A DNA stretch of 64,000 nt, from NCBI GenBank assembly GCA_051453625.1, contig JBOZIK010000001.1:234098704-234162703 (forward strand), written 5' to 3'. Of the stretch, positions 46,900 through 58,149 are shown piece after piece. The notes under the pieces were generated by a model. That model saw nothing but the letters and a program-made list of their open reading frames with translations, was not told the DNA's origin and searched no databases. The DNA is from Welwitschia mirabilis. Lineage: Eukaryota; Gnetophyta; Gnetopsida; Welwitschiales. Made by a program: the position numbers and the translations under genes. Every line of letters begins with the position of its first letter. The stretch's first letter is position 1.

Positions 46900-47570
46900 C
46901 CCTAGTTTTAGATATTGATAAAGGTGCATGCCCGGAGATAGAGAAGAAACTCCAATATAGTTTAATCAGTAAGCTTGCCTTATCCGGTCCAAAACCCAGA
47001 CTTGATCTTATTAGAGAATGGGTAGATATAAATGGATGGGGGTTAGTAAAGTTGAAGTTATAGCTATGCTAAAAGGTTTAGTGCCTTTTCAGTTAGACAA
47101 TGAACGAGGTCAGAATGAGGTTATTGCAAAAGACCCTAGTTTTTTAGAGTGAGGGGGCTAGCCCTAGCAAAATGGACATTGGGGCATAGTTAAAGCCAAA
47201 CCTATTCAGGAAACGACTAATATGGATCTAGATACATAAGTTTCCTCTAAAGTTTTGAGATGAAGATCTCCTGCGAAAAATGGCATCTCAGTTTGGTGAA
47301 CTAATAAAGTTGGATATAATAACTATTAAGCAAATGAGGTTGGTCCTTACTAGATTTTGCATTTGGATAAGCTTAGAAGATATAAATAAGATACAATCTG
47401 TTAAGTTCAGATCTGAATGTGGTAGATATGACCTTAAAGTTACATACAATAACCTATTAGTTCCATGTAAAATTTGTGGGAAGTCAGGACACATTTCAGG
47501 AAGATGCATTACTACAAAAAGAGATGTTTCCACTGTAGAAGAATGGGTTACATAATGGAAGAATGCAGAA
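46900..47570 (+). pseudogene. LINE ORF1 with CCHC zinc knuckle
   Basis: The N-terminal part reads LALSGPKPRLDLIREWVDI and, in another frame, LVPFQLDNERGQNEVIA, as in the DUF4283-type domain of plant L1 ORF1. The open frame at 47280-47555 continues MASQFGELIKLDIITIKQM and ends with CKICGKSGHISGRC at 47466-47507, a complete CX2CX4HX4C. ORF1 proteins bind the element RNA. Confidence 0.75.
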
Positions 47571-47984
47571 AAAGGCTTATTAACATTAAATAAAAACAAA
47601 AGGAAATTTGTCCTTTTTATGAAAAAAATTAGGCATAATCAAAGAAAATGCGAGTATAAACAAAAAAGGAAAAAACGGTGGAGAACATTATGGTTTTCCC
47701 CAAGGAAAACAAGGAAAAGAAGGAACAGGAGAGGGAGTATAATTCCTTCCAACTACTCATGGAAGAATAGGACATTCAGCAACCCCAAATTCCATCAAAC
47801 ATAGAAGGGTAAAACAAGGTAGAAGGTCTGAGAGGAAGACCCAGTAATAGAATACTCTGAGAAAGGAAAACTATAGAGAATGTGTCCAATAACTCCAAAG
47901 CTACCATTAAAGATACTCTAAAAAAAAGGTCAAGCTTCTAAAAAGGAATGAAAACAAACCTAATGGATTATCTCTCTTAGAATT

Positions 47985-48660
47985 ATAGGGTATTAGGGTC
48001 CTTCGATAAGAAAAAGACCCTAGTAAATCTTATCAATCAATTTAATATTAAATTAGTCTGTTTACAAGAAATAAAAACGCAAGATGGTATGAAACTAGAG
48101 AATCTAAGATAATAGTGAAACATTTTTATCTCTGTAGCTCAAGGAAACTCAAAAGGCCTTATAATTCTCATGAATAAAGAGGAAAAATTATTTAATAACA
48201 ATAAGAATCACTTAACTATCTTTCTTAAGAAAAAAGGCTGGACTATAACAAGCATCTATAACCTTCAAAATAATCAAGATAAAGTTTTCACATTATAAGA
48301 ATTACAACAGATCGTGATAGACAAATCTAAGTGGATCATAATGGGGAAATTTAATTAATGCATACACCATTAGAAGAAAATAGGGGATAAAAACTAGAAT
48401 TATAGATGGGTTGCAATTCTTAAAGACTTCATGGTTCAGAATGCTCTCTCAGACATCCTACTTATAGGGTGTAAATACACCTGGTCTAATAGAAGGACAG
48501 GAAGCAATCTAATAATGTCCAAAGTTGATAGAATTCTCATTGAAAAGGACATAGCAAATCTCCTAATCAAAGCCTGTGGCCTGAATAGAATAGCTTTGGA
48601 TCACCATTTAATCAAATATGGAATCAGGGGGATAACGTCCCAGAGGACTTCATTTCGCAT
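47985..48660 (+). pseudogene. LINE endonuclease domain (plus strand)
   Basis: The frame reads KLVCLQEIKT, GLIILMNKEE, WIIMGKFN (for G-D-F-N), then ALSDILLIGCKYTWSNRR, SKVDRILIEKD and LDHHLI (for S-D-H-x-P-I). This is the APE-type endonuclease of L1 ORF2 with its T-W-S-N and D-R blocks. Several stops. Confidence 0.8.
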
Positions 48661-49329
48661 ATAATGTTATTGGATTATAAGAACAAAAACGAAAACTCTA
48701 ATAGAAAAGATTTGGAGTTAGTACAACAGTTCTTATCCTCTAACCTTTCTCTACAGAGGCCTAAACACCTGAAAATATTATATAAAGGACTAAAGGAGGA
48801 AAGACAAAAAAAGATTTGAATTTAAAAAAGACCTAGAGGAAGAGATCCAGAAAATCCAAACTGAGAAAGAAGAGGAAGGAGATCAAGACAATCTCCATAA
48901 TAGGAAATATTAATATCTCATGGAACTTCAAGAGATAAATGTAGACAAAGAAAACTACTAGAGAGAATGATTAAGGATTAAGTGACTTAAAGAGGGATAC
49001 AAACACACTAGGTTTTTCTTCTGATAAGCCAATCAGCAAAGAGCTAATAATAGGATCAGGAGACTATCATTAGAGACCATGTAGTTGAAAATAAATAGGA
49101 AATATCTAATGAAATGTAGGCTCACCTCAAAAAAGTATAGGAATGAGATGATATTGCATATGGTCTTATTCCAAAAAATAAGAGAATCTCCAATGAGAAT
49201 AATACCTATCTTACTAAATATTTGGACAAAGCAATGAAGAATAACAGATCTCCAAGACCATACAGTTGGCGAGTAGAACTTTTTAAGTCTTACTTCTCTA
49301 TTTTTGAGGGATAACCTATAAGATGTCAT

Positions 49330-50600
49330 GTAAGGTATCCTTTACAACAAATGCATCCCCGGGGAAAAGAATAGAATCAGAGTCTCTCTTATCCCCAAAA
49401 AATGAGACGCAAATAAACTGGCATACTTTAGACCTTTTAATTATTTATAGCATTCTTAATAGAATCTTCGTAAAAATCATGGTTAGTCGTATTGCCTTCT
49501 TACTTCCCAGGGTGATCTTTGAGAACCAAGATAGCTTCATTCAATCCAGGTATCTCCAGAACCAAATTCTCTTGACTTATGAAATCATACATTTAGTTAA
49601 AAAGCATAAATTTCCTCTTCTTGTTAGTAAATTAAACATAGCAAAAGCTTATTATTTTATTAGTTAGCAAGCTTTAGGTTGTATTCTCAGAAAAACTGGA
49701 TTTCATCAAGACATCATTAACCTCTAGTTAGACATGCAAGCTTTGGTTAAATTTAGTGTGGAGTTTAACAACTACAAATCTGAGCTTTTCTCAGTTAACC
49801 AAGGATTAAGACAAAAGGACCCTTATTCCCATATCTTTTTCTATTTGTCATGAATGTCTTACAAGGTTTTTTAATAAGTAATGAAGTATCTGGTATTAAG
49901 ATAGGAGGTCAAACTTTCATTAATAACCATTTTGCAGACGATACAATCATCATGACCAAAGCTTCATGTCAACAAGTAAGAGCCATTAAGAATTCCATGA
50001 ATCTTTTGCAAAAGCTATTGGTCTCCATACCAACTAGAGCAAATCTAGAATTCATACCTTGGGTAGAAACAATATCAGAGGAGACAAAGTCGCTAAAATA
50101 TTGAACACCAAAATGGATGATCTTTAGGACATCTACTTGGGAATCCCCTTATGGAATTAGCATAAAATTCTTATCTGGAACTATATTCTTAAATCTATTC
50201 AGAGATGATGCAATTCCTGGCAAAATAACTTCCTCTCTTCTAAAGCAAAGATTATCCTAGCAAACTCATGCCGAATCTCTTCTTTTAGATGCATAGCTTC
50301 CATTATCGCCCCCTTCCCCCCTTCCCAGAAGAACATCAGTAAAAAAATCAATAGAATTCTGAAAGAATTTGTTTGATCAGGAGGCAAAGATCAAAATTGC
50401 ATCCACCTATGTAAATAGAAGACAATAGCCCATCCTAAGGAGTTTAGAGGTTATGGTATCCAGAAACCAAAGGATTGTCTCCTCATAGAAGTTCACCATA
50501 TCCTTAAAAGGCTTTTCAAGGAAGGGTAACTATTGAGTGCTTTGATCAATTACAAGTATCCTAATTAAAGCATCATCAAGGGAGAATCTTATCTGAGGAA
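49330..50600 (+). pseudogene. LINE reverse transcriptase (plus strand)
   Basis: The frame reads RIRVSLIPKK, then LNRIFVKIMVSRIAFLLP, ENQDSFIQSRYLQNQILL and KLNIAKAY. Further on come NQGLRQKDP (for G-L-R-Q-G-D-P) and the catalytic FADD at 49931-49942 (NNHFADDTIIM). Beyond it YLGIPLWN, KINRILKEFV and FRGYGIQKPKDCLL match the thumb and the following L1 region. Stops and shifts are present, but the catalytic box is intact. Confidence 0.85.
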
Positions 50601-50789
50601 ACATCTTAGTAGAGCTAGAAGAAATCTGATAGATTTGAACATATGCAATGAAGACACAATCAAGCAGATCATTCTTAAAAATTATGGGAAATATGACACA
50701 TTTAAGAAATTTTAGAAGGGCCAAATTTCAGGTTAAATCAAGATATTTTGCTAGTTGAAGGATCATAACAGAATTATCACCAAGGATTA

Positions 50790-50885
50790 GTTGTGCAAGA
50801 GGGGCTTTCAAGTTGAAACTGCTTGTCCAATCTACCAGTCTTATCCTGAAGATGTTAATCATCTCTTTCATCAATGCAAGTAAAG
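50790..50885 (+). pseudogene. LINE ORF2 C-terminal zinc finger
   Basis: LCKRGFQVETACPIYQSYPE followed by DVNHLFHQCK fits the R-G-x-x-x-x-x-x-C-P-x-C...E-x-x-x-H-L-F-x-x-C pattern at the end of plant L1 ORF2. Confidence 0.75.
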
Positions 50886-50999
50886 TGAGGAGTTAATAAC
50901 AATTATGATGAGTTACTACAAAATCTGCAACCATCTGATACATGCAAGATTAATGGGATTTACTTAACTTATTAGCAGATATGGCATACAATAAACAAT

Positions 51000-52089
51000 C
51001 TAATTTTTAATAGTACCCCTACCCTTTCCCAATAAATACTGTCAAGAGAATCAAATGTAATTACTCAAAAATTAGAACAGCTATAGAAGCAACTCCTACT
51101 GTAGAATCATCTAATCTTGGTCTATTTGAAGGATGACCCAAGCTATGGGATAAGATGCAGTTGGTGGAATGGAGAGCCCTCCTGCACAAGCTCAAAGGAG
51201 AACCAGGGACTGATACATTCCATTCTACAGAAGATGGAGAGGGTAACAAACTATCTTTAGGAGAATCTTTACCGAAATGATTGAAGACTCCCTCTCTAGA
51301 CTCTTGGAAATTTCGGCTGCTGGTGAAAGAATTCCTCTTGGAAGTAGAAGACAATAGGAAGTGCTCTACTTTTTTCTTGGCGGAGTACCTAACCTACTTA
51401 GTGGACACATCAGCCGCAAGGTGCTTTCGTCCCTTAGGGATTGGGTGCTGAAATGATAGATAAATATTTCATCTAGTTTGATTGCTACTCGAAACTTTTA
51501 GGCCTACACTTCACATTTCTTAAAGCCCTGGACCTAGGACACTAGGTTAATCTATCCTTCTTCTTCATTCAAGCATTATGTCGCAAGAACATTGTAAGAC
51601 ATTCTCAACTAATTATGGCCCTTTAGAGGGTAGCTAGTGAGATTAGGCATGATAGACCCCTTCTCCTCCTCAACGATGCCCTTAGGAGACAACTCCTAAG
51701 AGAAAATCTAAGAGAAAATCTAAGAGAAAAAAACCACCATGGATGAAGCCTATCACTCTGAGGGAACTGTTGAGCAGGGAAGCCCCACTTAGAAAAGGAT
51801 AACTCCATCCCAGAACCTTAGATAAAAGAGCCCAATTCCCTACCTCTGTAGAAAGAGACAACTCAGGAGAATTATCTAACAGAACCCTAGGAATAAAGGG
51901 AGCAATTCCATGGCCAGGCTCAAAAGGACTCCCAACCTGAGAGTAGTCCCAGTCACACTCATAAGTTGACCACAGATTCTACCTCATAAGAGAGGCAATA
52001 TGATTCTCAAGAAGACCTAGATATGAACACTGCAAAAGGGAGGTTATGGTTGTCATAATTCATGGACTAAAAAGATGCCCATTTGTAAT
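51000..52089 (+). other. Extra 3' segment of the LINE, unrecognised
   Basis: Plant L1 ORF2 usually ends soon after the zinc finger; here about 1.1 kb lies before the J-domain-like part. Visible: WRALLHKLKGEPGTDTF, FLAEYLTYLVDTSA, and a basic run encoded at 51698-51733 by a thrice-repeated AAGAGAAAATCT unit (KRKSKRKSKRKK), which looks like a nuclear localisation signal. Frames shift often. I do not know this protein. Confidence 0.4.
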
Positions 52090-52233
52090 CTGGGGATCTC
52101 TCATAGAGCTATACTGCAAGCAATCGAGTTAAGATACTAGAAGAAAGTGCTTAAACTACATCCAGATAAGAATCAAGTAGGAGTTAAAGATTTCAAGGAG
52201 GTTAATCAAGTCTTTGAGGTGCTATCCAATGAA
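52090..52233 (+). pseudogene. J-domain (DnaJ-like) remnant in the LINE 3' part
   Basis: One frame reads LGISHRAILQAIELRY, a TAG stop at 52138, then KKVLKLHPDKNQVGVKDFKE and VNQVFEVLSNE. The order is that of a J domain: L-G-x-x in helix I, Y-x-K-x-x-L-K before the HPD loop (52159-52167), then F-x-x-I/V-N-x-x-x-x-V-L-S in helix III. J domains bind Hsp70 and stimulate its ATPase. Whether this is a LINE domain or a captured host fragment cannot be told here. Confidence 0.7.
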
Positions 52234-52369
52234 ATGGATCATTTTTTACTAGAGCATAATCACGAAAATCTCTTCCCCTTCTGTAGGAGATACTAATCCT
52301 TCATCCTTTAAGTTTTTGTCCTATTTTAATTCTAGTTTTTATTAGTTCTTGCTAGTGCTACTACTTAGG

Positions 52370-53430
52370 GGCATTTTTGCCCCTAGTTTTGCTAGTCTAA
52401 AGCTCATTCTTACATGTGCTAGAGAATGCTCTCCTTGTTAATTAGTTTCCCTTTCTTTATCTGTTTTCCCTAGGGTGCTATCGCCCCCATTTTTGTTTTT
52501 TTTCAGTTGATCCTTGAGTATTTCATAGAATGTTCTCCTTTTTTCCAAATAGTTTAACTTTCCCATCAAGCTAGGGTTCTTTTGCCCCCCTCATGTAAAT
52601 TTTGTAGTTTAATATATTCTCGCTTTGTTAAAAAGAAAAAAAGAAAGAAAGAAAAAAATAAAAAAAGTATATAAAGTATTTGATTTAGAAATTTGATTAT
52701 AAAATGTCAAATAAGATGTAACTTCTTTAGAGTAGAATGTAAAAAAAATTGATGATGAATTCTAAATTAATAGATGAAACGTAATATAGGAAGATGAGTC
52801 ACAGTCTCATTTATGGTACTATTACTAGATATGATATTTTCTATGTACTTTCTTTTCTATTCTAATATCTTCATGAATAAAAAGTAACCCATTTAAATGC
52901 TATTATGAAAGTATTGAAATACTTAAAGAAGATAAAATAATTAGGTTTTACCTATTAAAAANNNNNNNNNNNNNNNNNNNNNNNNNNNNNNNNNNNNNNN
53001 NNNNNNNNNNNNNNNNNNNNNNNNNNNNNNNNNNNNNNNNNNNNNNNNNNNNNNNNNNNNNTCTTTTTCTAAGGGCCGCTTTCATCTCAAATTTTACACT
53101 ATTTACGGTCCACCTCTATGTATACTATAGAATATTTTCCTTCTTAAATAGTTTACGTTTTCACATCAAGATGGGGTGATCTCGTCCTCCTTGTAAATTA
53201 TCTTTTCCTTTTAGATCATTTGCCTATCTTAGCTCTAGTTTTTGCTTTTTTTTCTTCTGAGGGGTGCTTGCACCTCTAATTTTGCCCTATTTTCAGTCTG
53301 CCCCTATGTATACAATAGAATATTATCTTTTTTATCAAATGATTTACTTCTTTCCATCAAGCTAGGGCATTTTAACTCCTCATGTAAATTTTCTAGTTTA
53401 ATATATTTCTATTCTCTCAAGGAAAAAAAA
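52370..53430 (+). repeat. LINE 3'UTR repeat units (four) and two A-rich tails
   Basis: A unit starting GGGTGCTATCGCCCCC or similar, then AGAATGTTCTCCTT, AATAGTTTAACTTT and CCATCAAGCTAGGG, occurs near 52370 (partial), 52473, 53071 and 53258. Spacing is about 100 to 190 bases. The first pair ends in the A-rich tail at 52631-52665. The second pair, after 300 unrelated bases and a 100 N gap (52962-53061), ends in the A run at 53421 that abuts the gypsy reverse transcriptase. Confidence 0.7.
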
Positions 53431-53962
53431 GCACCTTCACTTGCCCTCATGACACGTTTGTCTATAAATGACTTTCTTTTTATCCTTTTAATGCACCACG
53501 ATCTTCCAATGTTATATGCTTGACATTNNNNNNNNNNGACATTTTTCCTAATTTGTGGGATTATTCTATAGAGATATTCATGGATGAATTTTATCTTTAT
53601 GGAATCTCATTTGATCATAGTCTTTACAACCTTGAACTCGTCCTCTTTAGATGCATTAAAAAATGTCTTGTCTTGAATTGGGAGAAATGTCATTTCATGA
53701 TTAGTGAAGATATTGTATTAATACACATCATCTCTTTAAAAGGAATCCAAGTATAGCTTACCAAAAAAATGTTTCATCACTTACCTTCCTACCCCATAAA
53801 AATAAAAGAACATTAGATCTTTTCTGGGATATGTTGGTTACAATAAGAGGTTCATCCAAAATTTTAGCAAAATCTCTAAACCCATACATGATCTTCTTAT
53901 TAAGAATGCCTCTTTTGAATGGACTCACGAGTGTTAACTAGCCTTTTACAAGCTTAAAGACA
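53431..53962 (+). pseudogene. Element 4 reverse transcriptase, part after the LINE
   Basis: The frame resumes TFTCPHDTFVYK, FNAP, QCYMLDI (10 N gap at 53528-53537), then IEIFMDEFYLYGISFDHSL, YNLELVLFRCIKKCLVLNW and EKCHFMISEDIVLIH. This is Athila/Tat reverse transcriptase from the T-F-T-C-P block through the catalytic box, seen as FMDE where F-M-D-D is usual. It ends near ACxAF-KLKD at 53962. It joins logically to 45837-46516. Confidence 0.85.
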
Positions 53963-54241
53963 AACCAACCACCTATTTACATGCAAAAATTGACGTTTCA
54001 AGTAAGTATTTTTATCATAAAATAATGTCTTCTGCCCTTTGGTATTATGTTCCATGAAATTATGGAATTTTTTATAATAATTTTCAGGTTTATTGTTTTC
54101 TTCTAGAAAACATATTGCAAATTGAAGAAAATCTAATAGAATAACATAGGCATTGTCATCTAGATCACTAGTGAGGCTGTCCAAGTCACCGATGTCGCTA
54201 GTCTTTTGAGGTAGGATCAATGCATTCTTATTTTCTTGCAT
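53954..54241 (-). CDS. Unrecognised 95-codon open frame
   Basis: Open from ATG at 54241 to a stop at 53954. It is acidic at the start (DIGDLDSLTSDLDDN) with a hydrophobic middle. It overlaps the end of the gypsy pol by a few bases. I know no family for it. It may be a gag scrap of another element or a chance frame. Confidence 0.2.
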   Translation of the reverse strand: MQENKNALILPQKTSDIGDLDSLTSDLDDNAYVILLDFLQFAICFLEENNKPENYYKKFHNFMEHNTKGQKTLFYDKNTYLKRQFLHVNRWLVCL

Positions 54242-54399
54242 ATTTTTAAAAACTTCATCATGTTATACATATGGGCTCAGTCATATATTGAATTAGAATA
54301 AACTTATGACTTTGACAATACATGGAAGGAATGCAACATGACATATCACAATATCATGTAGTAGCAAGGAGGCTAATTACATGGAATACATATGACATG

Positions 54400-55020
54400 G
54401 CATCTCTTGGCAGTTGCATCATTAGTTAAAGGACATGAAATTACCTCTCTTACATTAAAAGACAAAGAATCATCTATTAAGGCTCCATGCCAAAATAATT
54501 ATGACCTCCTATTAATGTAACTTCCCAAAACGTGTAACCCTCCTTATGTAACCTCCCATCAACCACTATATGCCAAAGATGCCTAAGTCTTCTTTCATCT
54601 ATAAAAGGGCCTTGAGCCCTCATTATAAAGAAATATTTAATTGAAAAATATGGTGGAAAGACTTAGATCATTAGGATGTTTTGGCATTCTAAGGACCTCC
54701 CTTGGGGATGGATTTGTTCCATGGCTAGCTGAGGAGTTTATTTATTTTACCTCCTTCATTAATGTAATGTATATTTTTAATTTTAATACAAGATTAGTTG
54801 TTCATTCTTTTATTTTTAGTGTATATTAATTTGGTATTAGCAATTTTTATATTAAACTATTTCTTGTTTATTAAAGTAGTGGTTCATTCTTCGCTTTCTA
54901 GTGCACGTTAATTAGATATTATTAGTCTTTAGGTGAGACTACTTTATTAAGATTCTTAGGACCAAGTGAATTCTCTAAGGTTAACTTTTAGTTGGTACTT
55001 ACTATCATATTATATATCTT
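54400..55020 (+). repeat. Possible LTR with TATA box
   Basis: CTATAAAAGGGCCTTGAGCCC at 54599 is a strong plant LTR-type TATA region. TGGTATTAGCA at 54832 could be the remnant of an iMet-type primer site. No partner LTR is found. Confidence 0.35.
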
Positions 55021-55093
55021 AAGTAANNNNNNNNNNNNNNNNNNNNNNNNNNNNNNNNNNNNNNNNNNNNNNNNNNNNNNNNNNNNNNNNNNN

Positions 55094-55442
55094 CTTAGGT
55101 GGTGAATGAGATTAGATTACCACATCTAAGTCATAATGACTTGATAATTTGAGTTTATGTTTTAAGAATACAAGAATCATTAGAGCAAAGGTAGAGTATT
55201 AGAGGAATTAAGCTAGACCTTTAGAGCACTTCCATTTCCCTATGTCACCAACCAAATTTCACATTAAATCCTTAAACATTAAGTTTATGTTTTTTTTATT
55301 TTCATTACAAGTGAGAATTATTGTGTTACTTTTGATAAGTTTATGTTATAACCCACATTTTGTAAGCTTTAATTAATAGAGTTTCTTAACTATGTAAAAC
55401 ATTTTTGATATTAATTCTAATGAAAATCCTTTTTTTTTGTTA
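55094..55442. other. No recognised feature
   Basis: AT-rich stretch between two gaps. The start of the 5' LTR of element 2 should lie in the 100 N gap at 55443-55542. Confidence 0.4.
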
Positions 55443-55542
55443 NNNNNNNNNNNNNNNNNNNNNNNNNNNNNNNNNNNNNNNNNNNNNNNNNNNNNNNNNN
55501 NNNNNNNNNNNNNNNNNNNNNNNNNNNNNNNNNNNNNNNNNN

Positions 55543-56416
55543 ATAATAGGCAAGATAACAACACTATAGATGCCATATGGAAGTGCTAACGTGGACTAGA
55601 GCTAGTACTGCTGAGTCATTTTTTCTAAAGGAGTGTCATCCCCATGGTCATTCCCATGACATGCAGGATGATGAATGTAACGTTTGAGTCATTGTCCCCT
55701 TTGTCGTCCCCATGATAAACAGGATGACACTTGTAACCGTCAGCCTACCTTTATCCATTTCATCCATTTCTTTCTTATAACTGAGCATGTTTTGCAGCAC
55801 CTTTTATGTGACAATTTTGCTTATTAGCCCTATAAATGAGACCCCTTTTTGATTCTTCTATCCATCTTCATTTGCACTAGATATTCTTATGACAAGAGAT
55901 CAAAGGGCTGAAGATCCATCTTGAGAGTTGTAGAAAGAAATTATCTTGGTAAAGGCTGTGCATCCTCTATTGAGGCTTGGCTGTTTTGTAACCTAGACTT
56001 TATAGCCTATATGATAGTTCTACTTTAATATAAAAATTTGTTTTAATTGTGCATTTAAATTTATTATATTTCCCTTACGATTTATGTTGTCCTTGATCCG
56101 GTGATAGTTTCATTGATGATATAGGTCTTAAGAAAAACGCTTGTTAAGGCTGAAGAAAGTAGTTTTAGATTCATTTTGCATCTAGGTTTAATTGCACTTA
56201 CATTACATTGCATCTTTAATTTCTTACATTATTCCTAAGTTTGAATACATTCTCTCTAAAAGTCAATTTTCATTCTTCTCTCATAAGTCTTCAATGAATT
56301 ATGAAGTTTAGATCACTTCCATTCATACTAGAGTGTGTATTTTGTAATACATATATTTATGACTATCAGGATTCATTAAGACACAAAGGATTGTAAAAAT
56401 ACATACCACAACATCT
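55543..56416 (+). repeat. Element 2, 5' LTR (start in gap)
   Basis: It aligns with 62010-62880. A TATA-like CCTATAAATGAGACCCC lies at 55829. Near-palindromic motifs around 'gtccccatgataaacagga' with TGAC occur at 55634-55670 and 55690-55730. It ends just before the primer site. Confidence 0.75.
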
Positions 56417-56434
56417 CAGTGTCATTGCTAGGGA
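56417..56434 (+). promoter_or_regulatory. Primer binding site, tRNA-Asp type (element 2)
   Basis: CAGTGTCATTGCTAGGGA matches the tRNA-Asp complement at 11 of 18 positions. All seven differences are transitions. Confidence 0.55.
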
Positions 56435-57103
56435 AGAATGCTGAGAAGAATGAGGATTATCATCATTCTGGTGAGTAAATCAGATTTTCAATTGGTTAGT
56501 TATCTGTAATGACATTGTATTTCTGATTAGGAACTGTAGGTTTCCATTTCACAGTTTTCAATTTTGTATAGTCTATAATAAAAGTTGTAATCCCCCTGAC
56601 ATAGGGATGATAAACATAGATTTCTTGATTTTGTCTTGTCTATAAATTTTTCTCTGGGTTCTTGTTTTAGTAGTTAAATAATTATCGTCTCCATCATCAT
56701 CCCCATGATAAGGTGGACGACGACTCTATTTTTAGCTTTTTGTTTTTGGATTACAACAATTTGTAGTATAGTAAAAATTGGTTTTCATTGTCCCCTATGT
56801 TATTTCCATGACCAAAAGAATGATAGTCTNNNNNNNNNNNNNNNNNNNNNNNNNNNNNNNNNNNNNNNNNNNNNNNNNNNNNNNNNNNNNNNNNNNNNNN
56901 NNNNNNNNNNNNNNNNNNNNNNNNNNNNNNNNNNNNNNNNNNNNNNNNNNNNNNNNNNNNNNNNNNNNNNNNNNNNNNNNNNNNNNNNNNNNNNNNNNNN
57001 NNNNNNNNNNNNNNNNNNNNNNNNNNNNNNNNNNNNNNNNNNNNNNNNNNNNNNNNNNNNNNNNNNNNNNNNNNNNNNNNNNNNNNNNNNNNNNNNNNNN
57101 NNN
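56435..57103 (+). other. Element 2 leader and gap
   Basis: Untranslated leader with a further 'catccccatgataaggtgga' motif near 56697. The start of gag lies in the 274 N gap (56830-57103). Confidence 0.5.
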
Positions 57104-57146
57104 ACCTTACCCTTAAGGAATTAATAGCAAATAGGAAACGAGAAAT

Positions 57147-57965
57147 TTAAAAAAAATCGATTTACCCCTAGGAGATGATGTTGAGTTAAAGAACTTAAAC
57201 ACCTATCCCATTTTTAGTGGTGAGCATAATGAGGATCTCCCTCAACACATCACAGATCTAGAATAGTTAGTTCTTACCTCTAGGAATGGAAAGAAAAGGA
57301 TTAATAAGTGAACATACATGGTCATTTTTCCCATGACATTGAAGGGAAGAGTAAAACTTTAGTTAAAAACTATACCCCATAAGAGTCTCAAAACTTGGAA
57401 TCAATTTCAACAAGTGTTCATTAAAAGATTTATGAATGAAGAAACTATTATAAAAACAAAAAAATAAGTGACAAATTTTCAATAGCAACCGAGTGAATAT
57501 TATAATTTCACATATGAATGCTTCTTCATTACCATTCACTCTAATACAGTAGATGCTTTCACATGAGAAGAGCTAGTTGACTACTTTTATAGTGGGCTAA
57601 ACTGCCAAATAAAATAATTCATGGAATTCTCTTATGGTGGAAACTTATAAACCTTACATTAGAGAATGCTTGGAAAACATTAGAGGAACTTGTTGAGGTA
57701 AGTCAAACTTAGCTAACATCAAAAGATAACTGCACTGTAGGAGCAATCCTCAAAGATTTAAAAGAGGTAAAACAAGAGAAGGAGGTGGATAAAACCAAAG
57801 ACAACCTTGCAAACTTTATTAAAGAATTCACAATAACTTTAGAGAGATACACTAAGATGATTTTAGACGCTAAATCAGTAATCGAAGAAAGTATTGTGAT
57901 AACTTGTAACATATGCGAGGACAACTACCACATAACCAAAGATTATCCACTACTGCCAACATACA
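57147..57965 (+). pseudogene. Element 2 gag with zinc knuckle
   Basis: The frame reads FSGEHNEDLPQHITDLE, PMTLKGRVK, KTWNQFQQVFIKRFMNEE: the Ty3/gypsy gag core (F-x-G-x-x-x-x-x-x-x-x-H, then L-x-G-x-A, W-x-x-F-x-x-x-F-x-x-x-F). A helix-rich part follows, then CNICEDNYHITKDY at 57905-57946, a CX2CX4HX4C knuckle whose last Cys is Tyr (TGT to TAT). Several stops. Confidence 0.75.
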
Positions 57966-58149
57966 AGGAGAAAATACATGAATAAGTTTGTGCTTTTAAT
58001 AAAAAATTTTTAAACCTCAGAAATCAAAATCAATCACAACCTAGGTTGAATACACAAATCTTTGATAACAAGTTCAAAACTTTTAGAATACTTTTCAACC
58101 TTTCAAAAATCAATTTAAAACTTTAAACTTTCAACCAAGTCCATTAAAT

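Larger units (their letters stand above)
46647..52665 (+). mobile_element. L1-type LINE (plus strand) inserted in element 4
   Basis: ORF1 with zinc knuckle, endonuclease, reverse transcriptase and C-terminal zinc finger occur in the right order on the plus strand. A 3' part follows with a J-domain-like remnant, then a repeated 3'UTR and an A-rich tail (52631-52665). The 5' end lies at a 130 N gap that also ends the gypsy reverse transcriptase. Frames are broken by many stops. Confidence 0.8.

Noticed and set aside
51061-51354. Minus-strand open frame of 97 codons rich in Ser
   Set aside because: It is the antisense of the LINE tail, where the plus strand has a more plausible partial frame.
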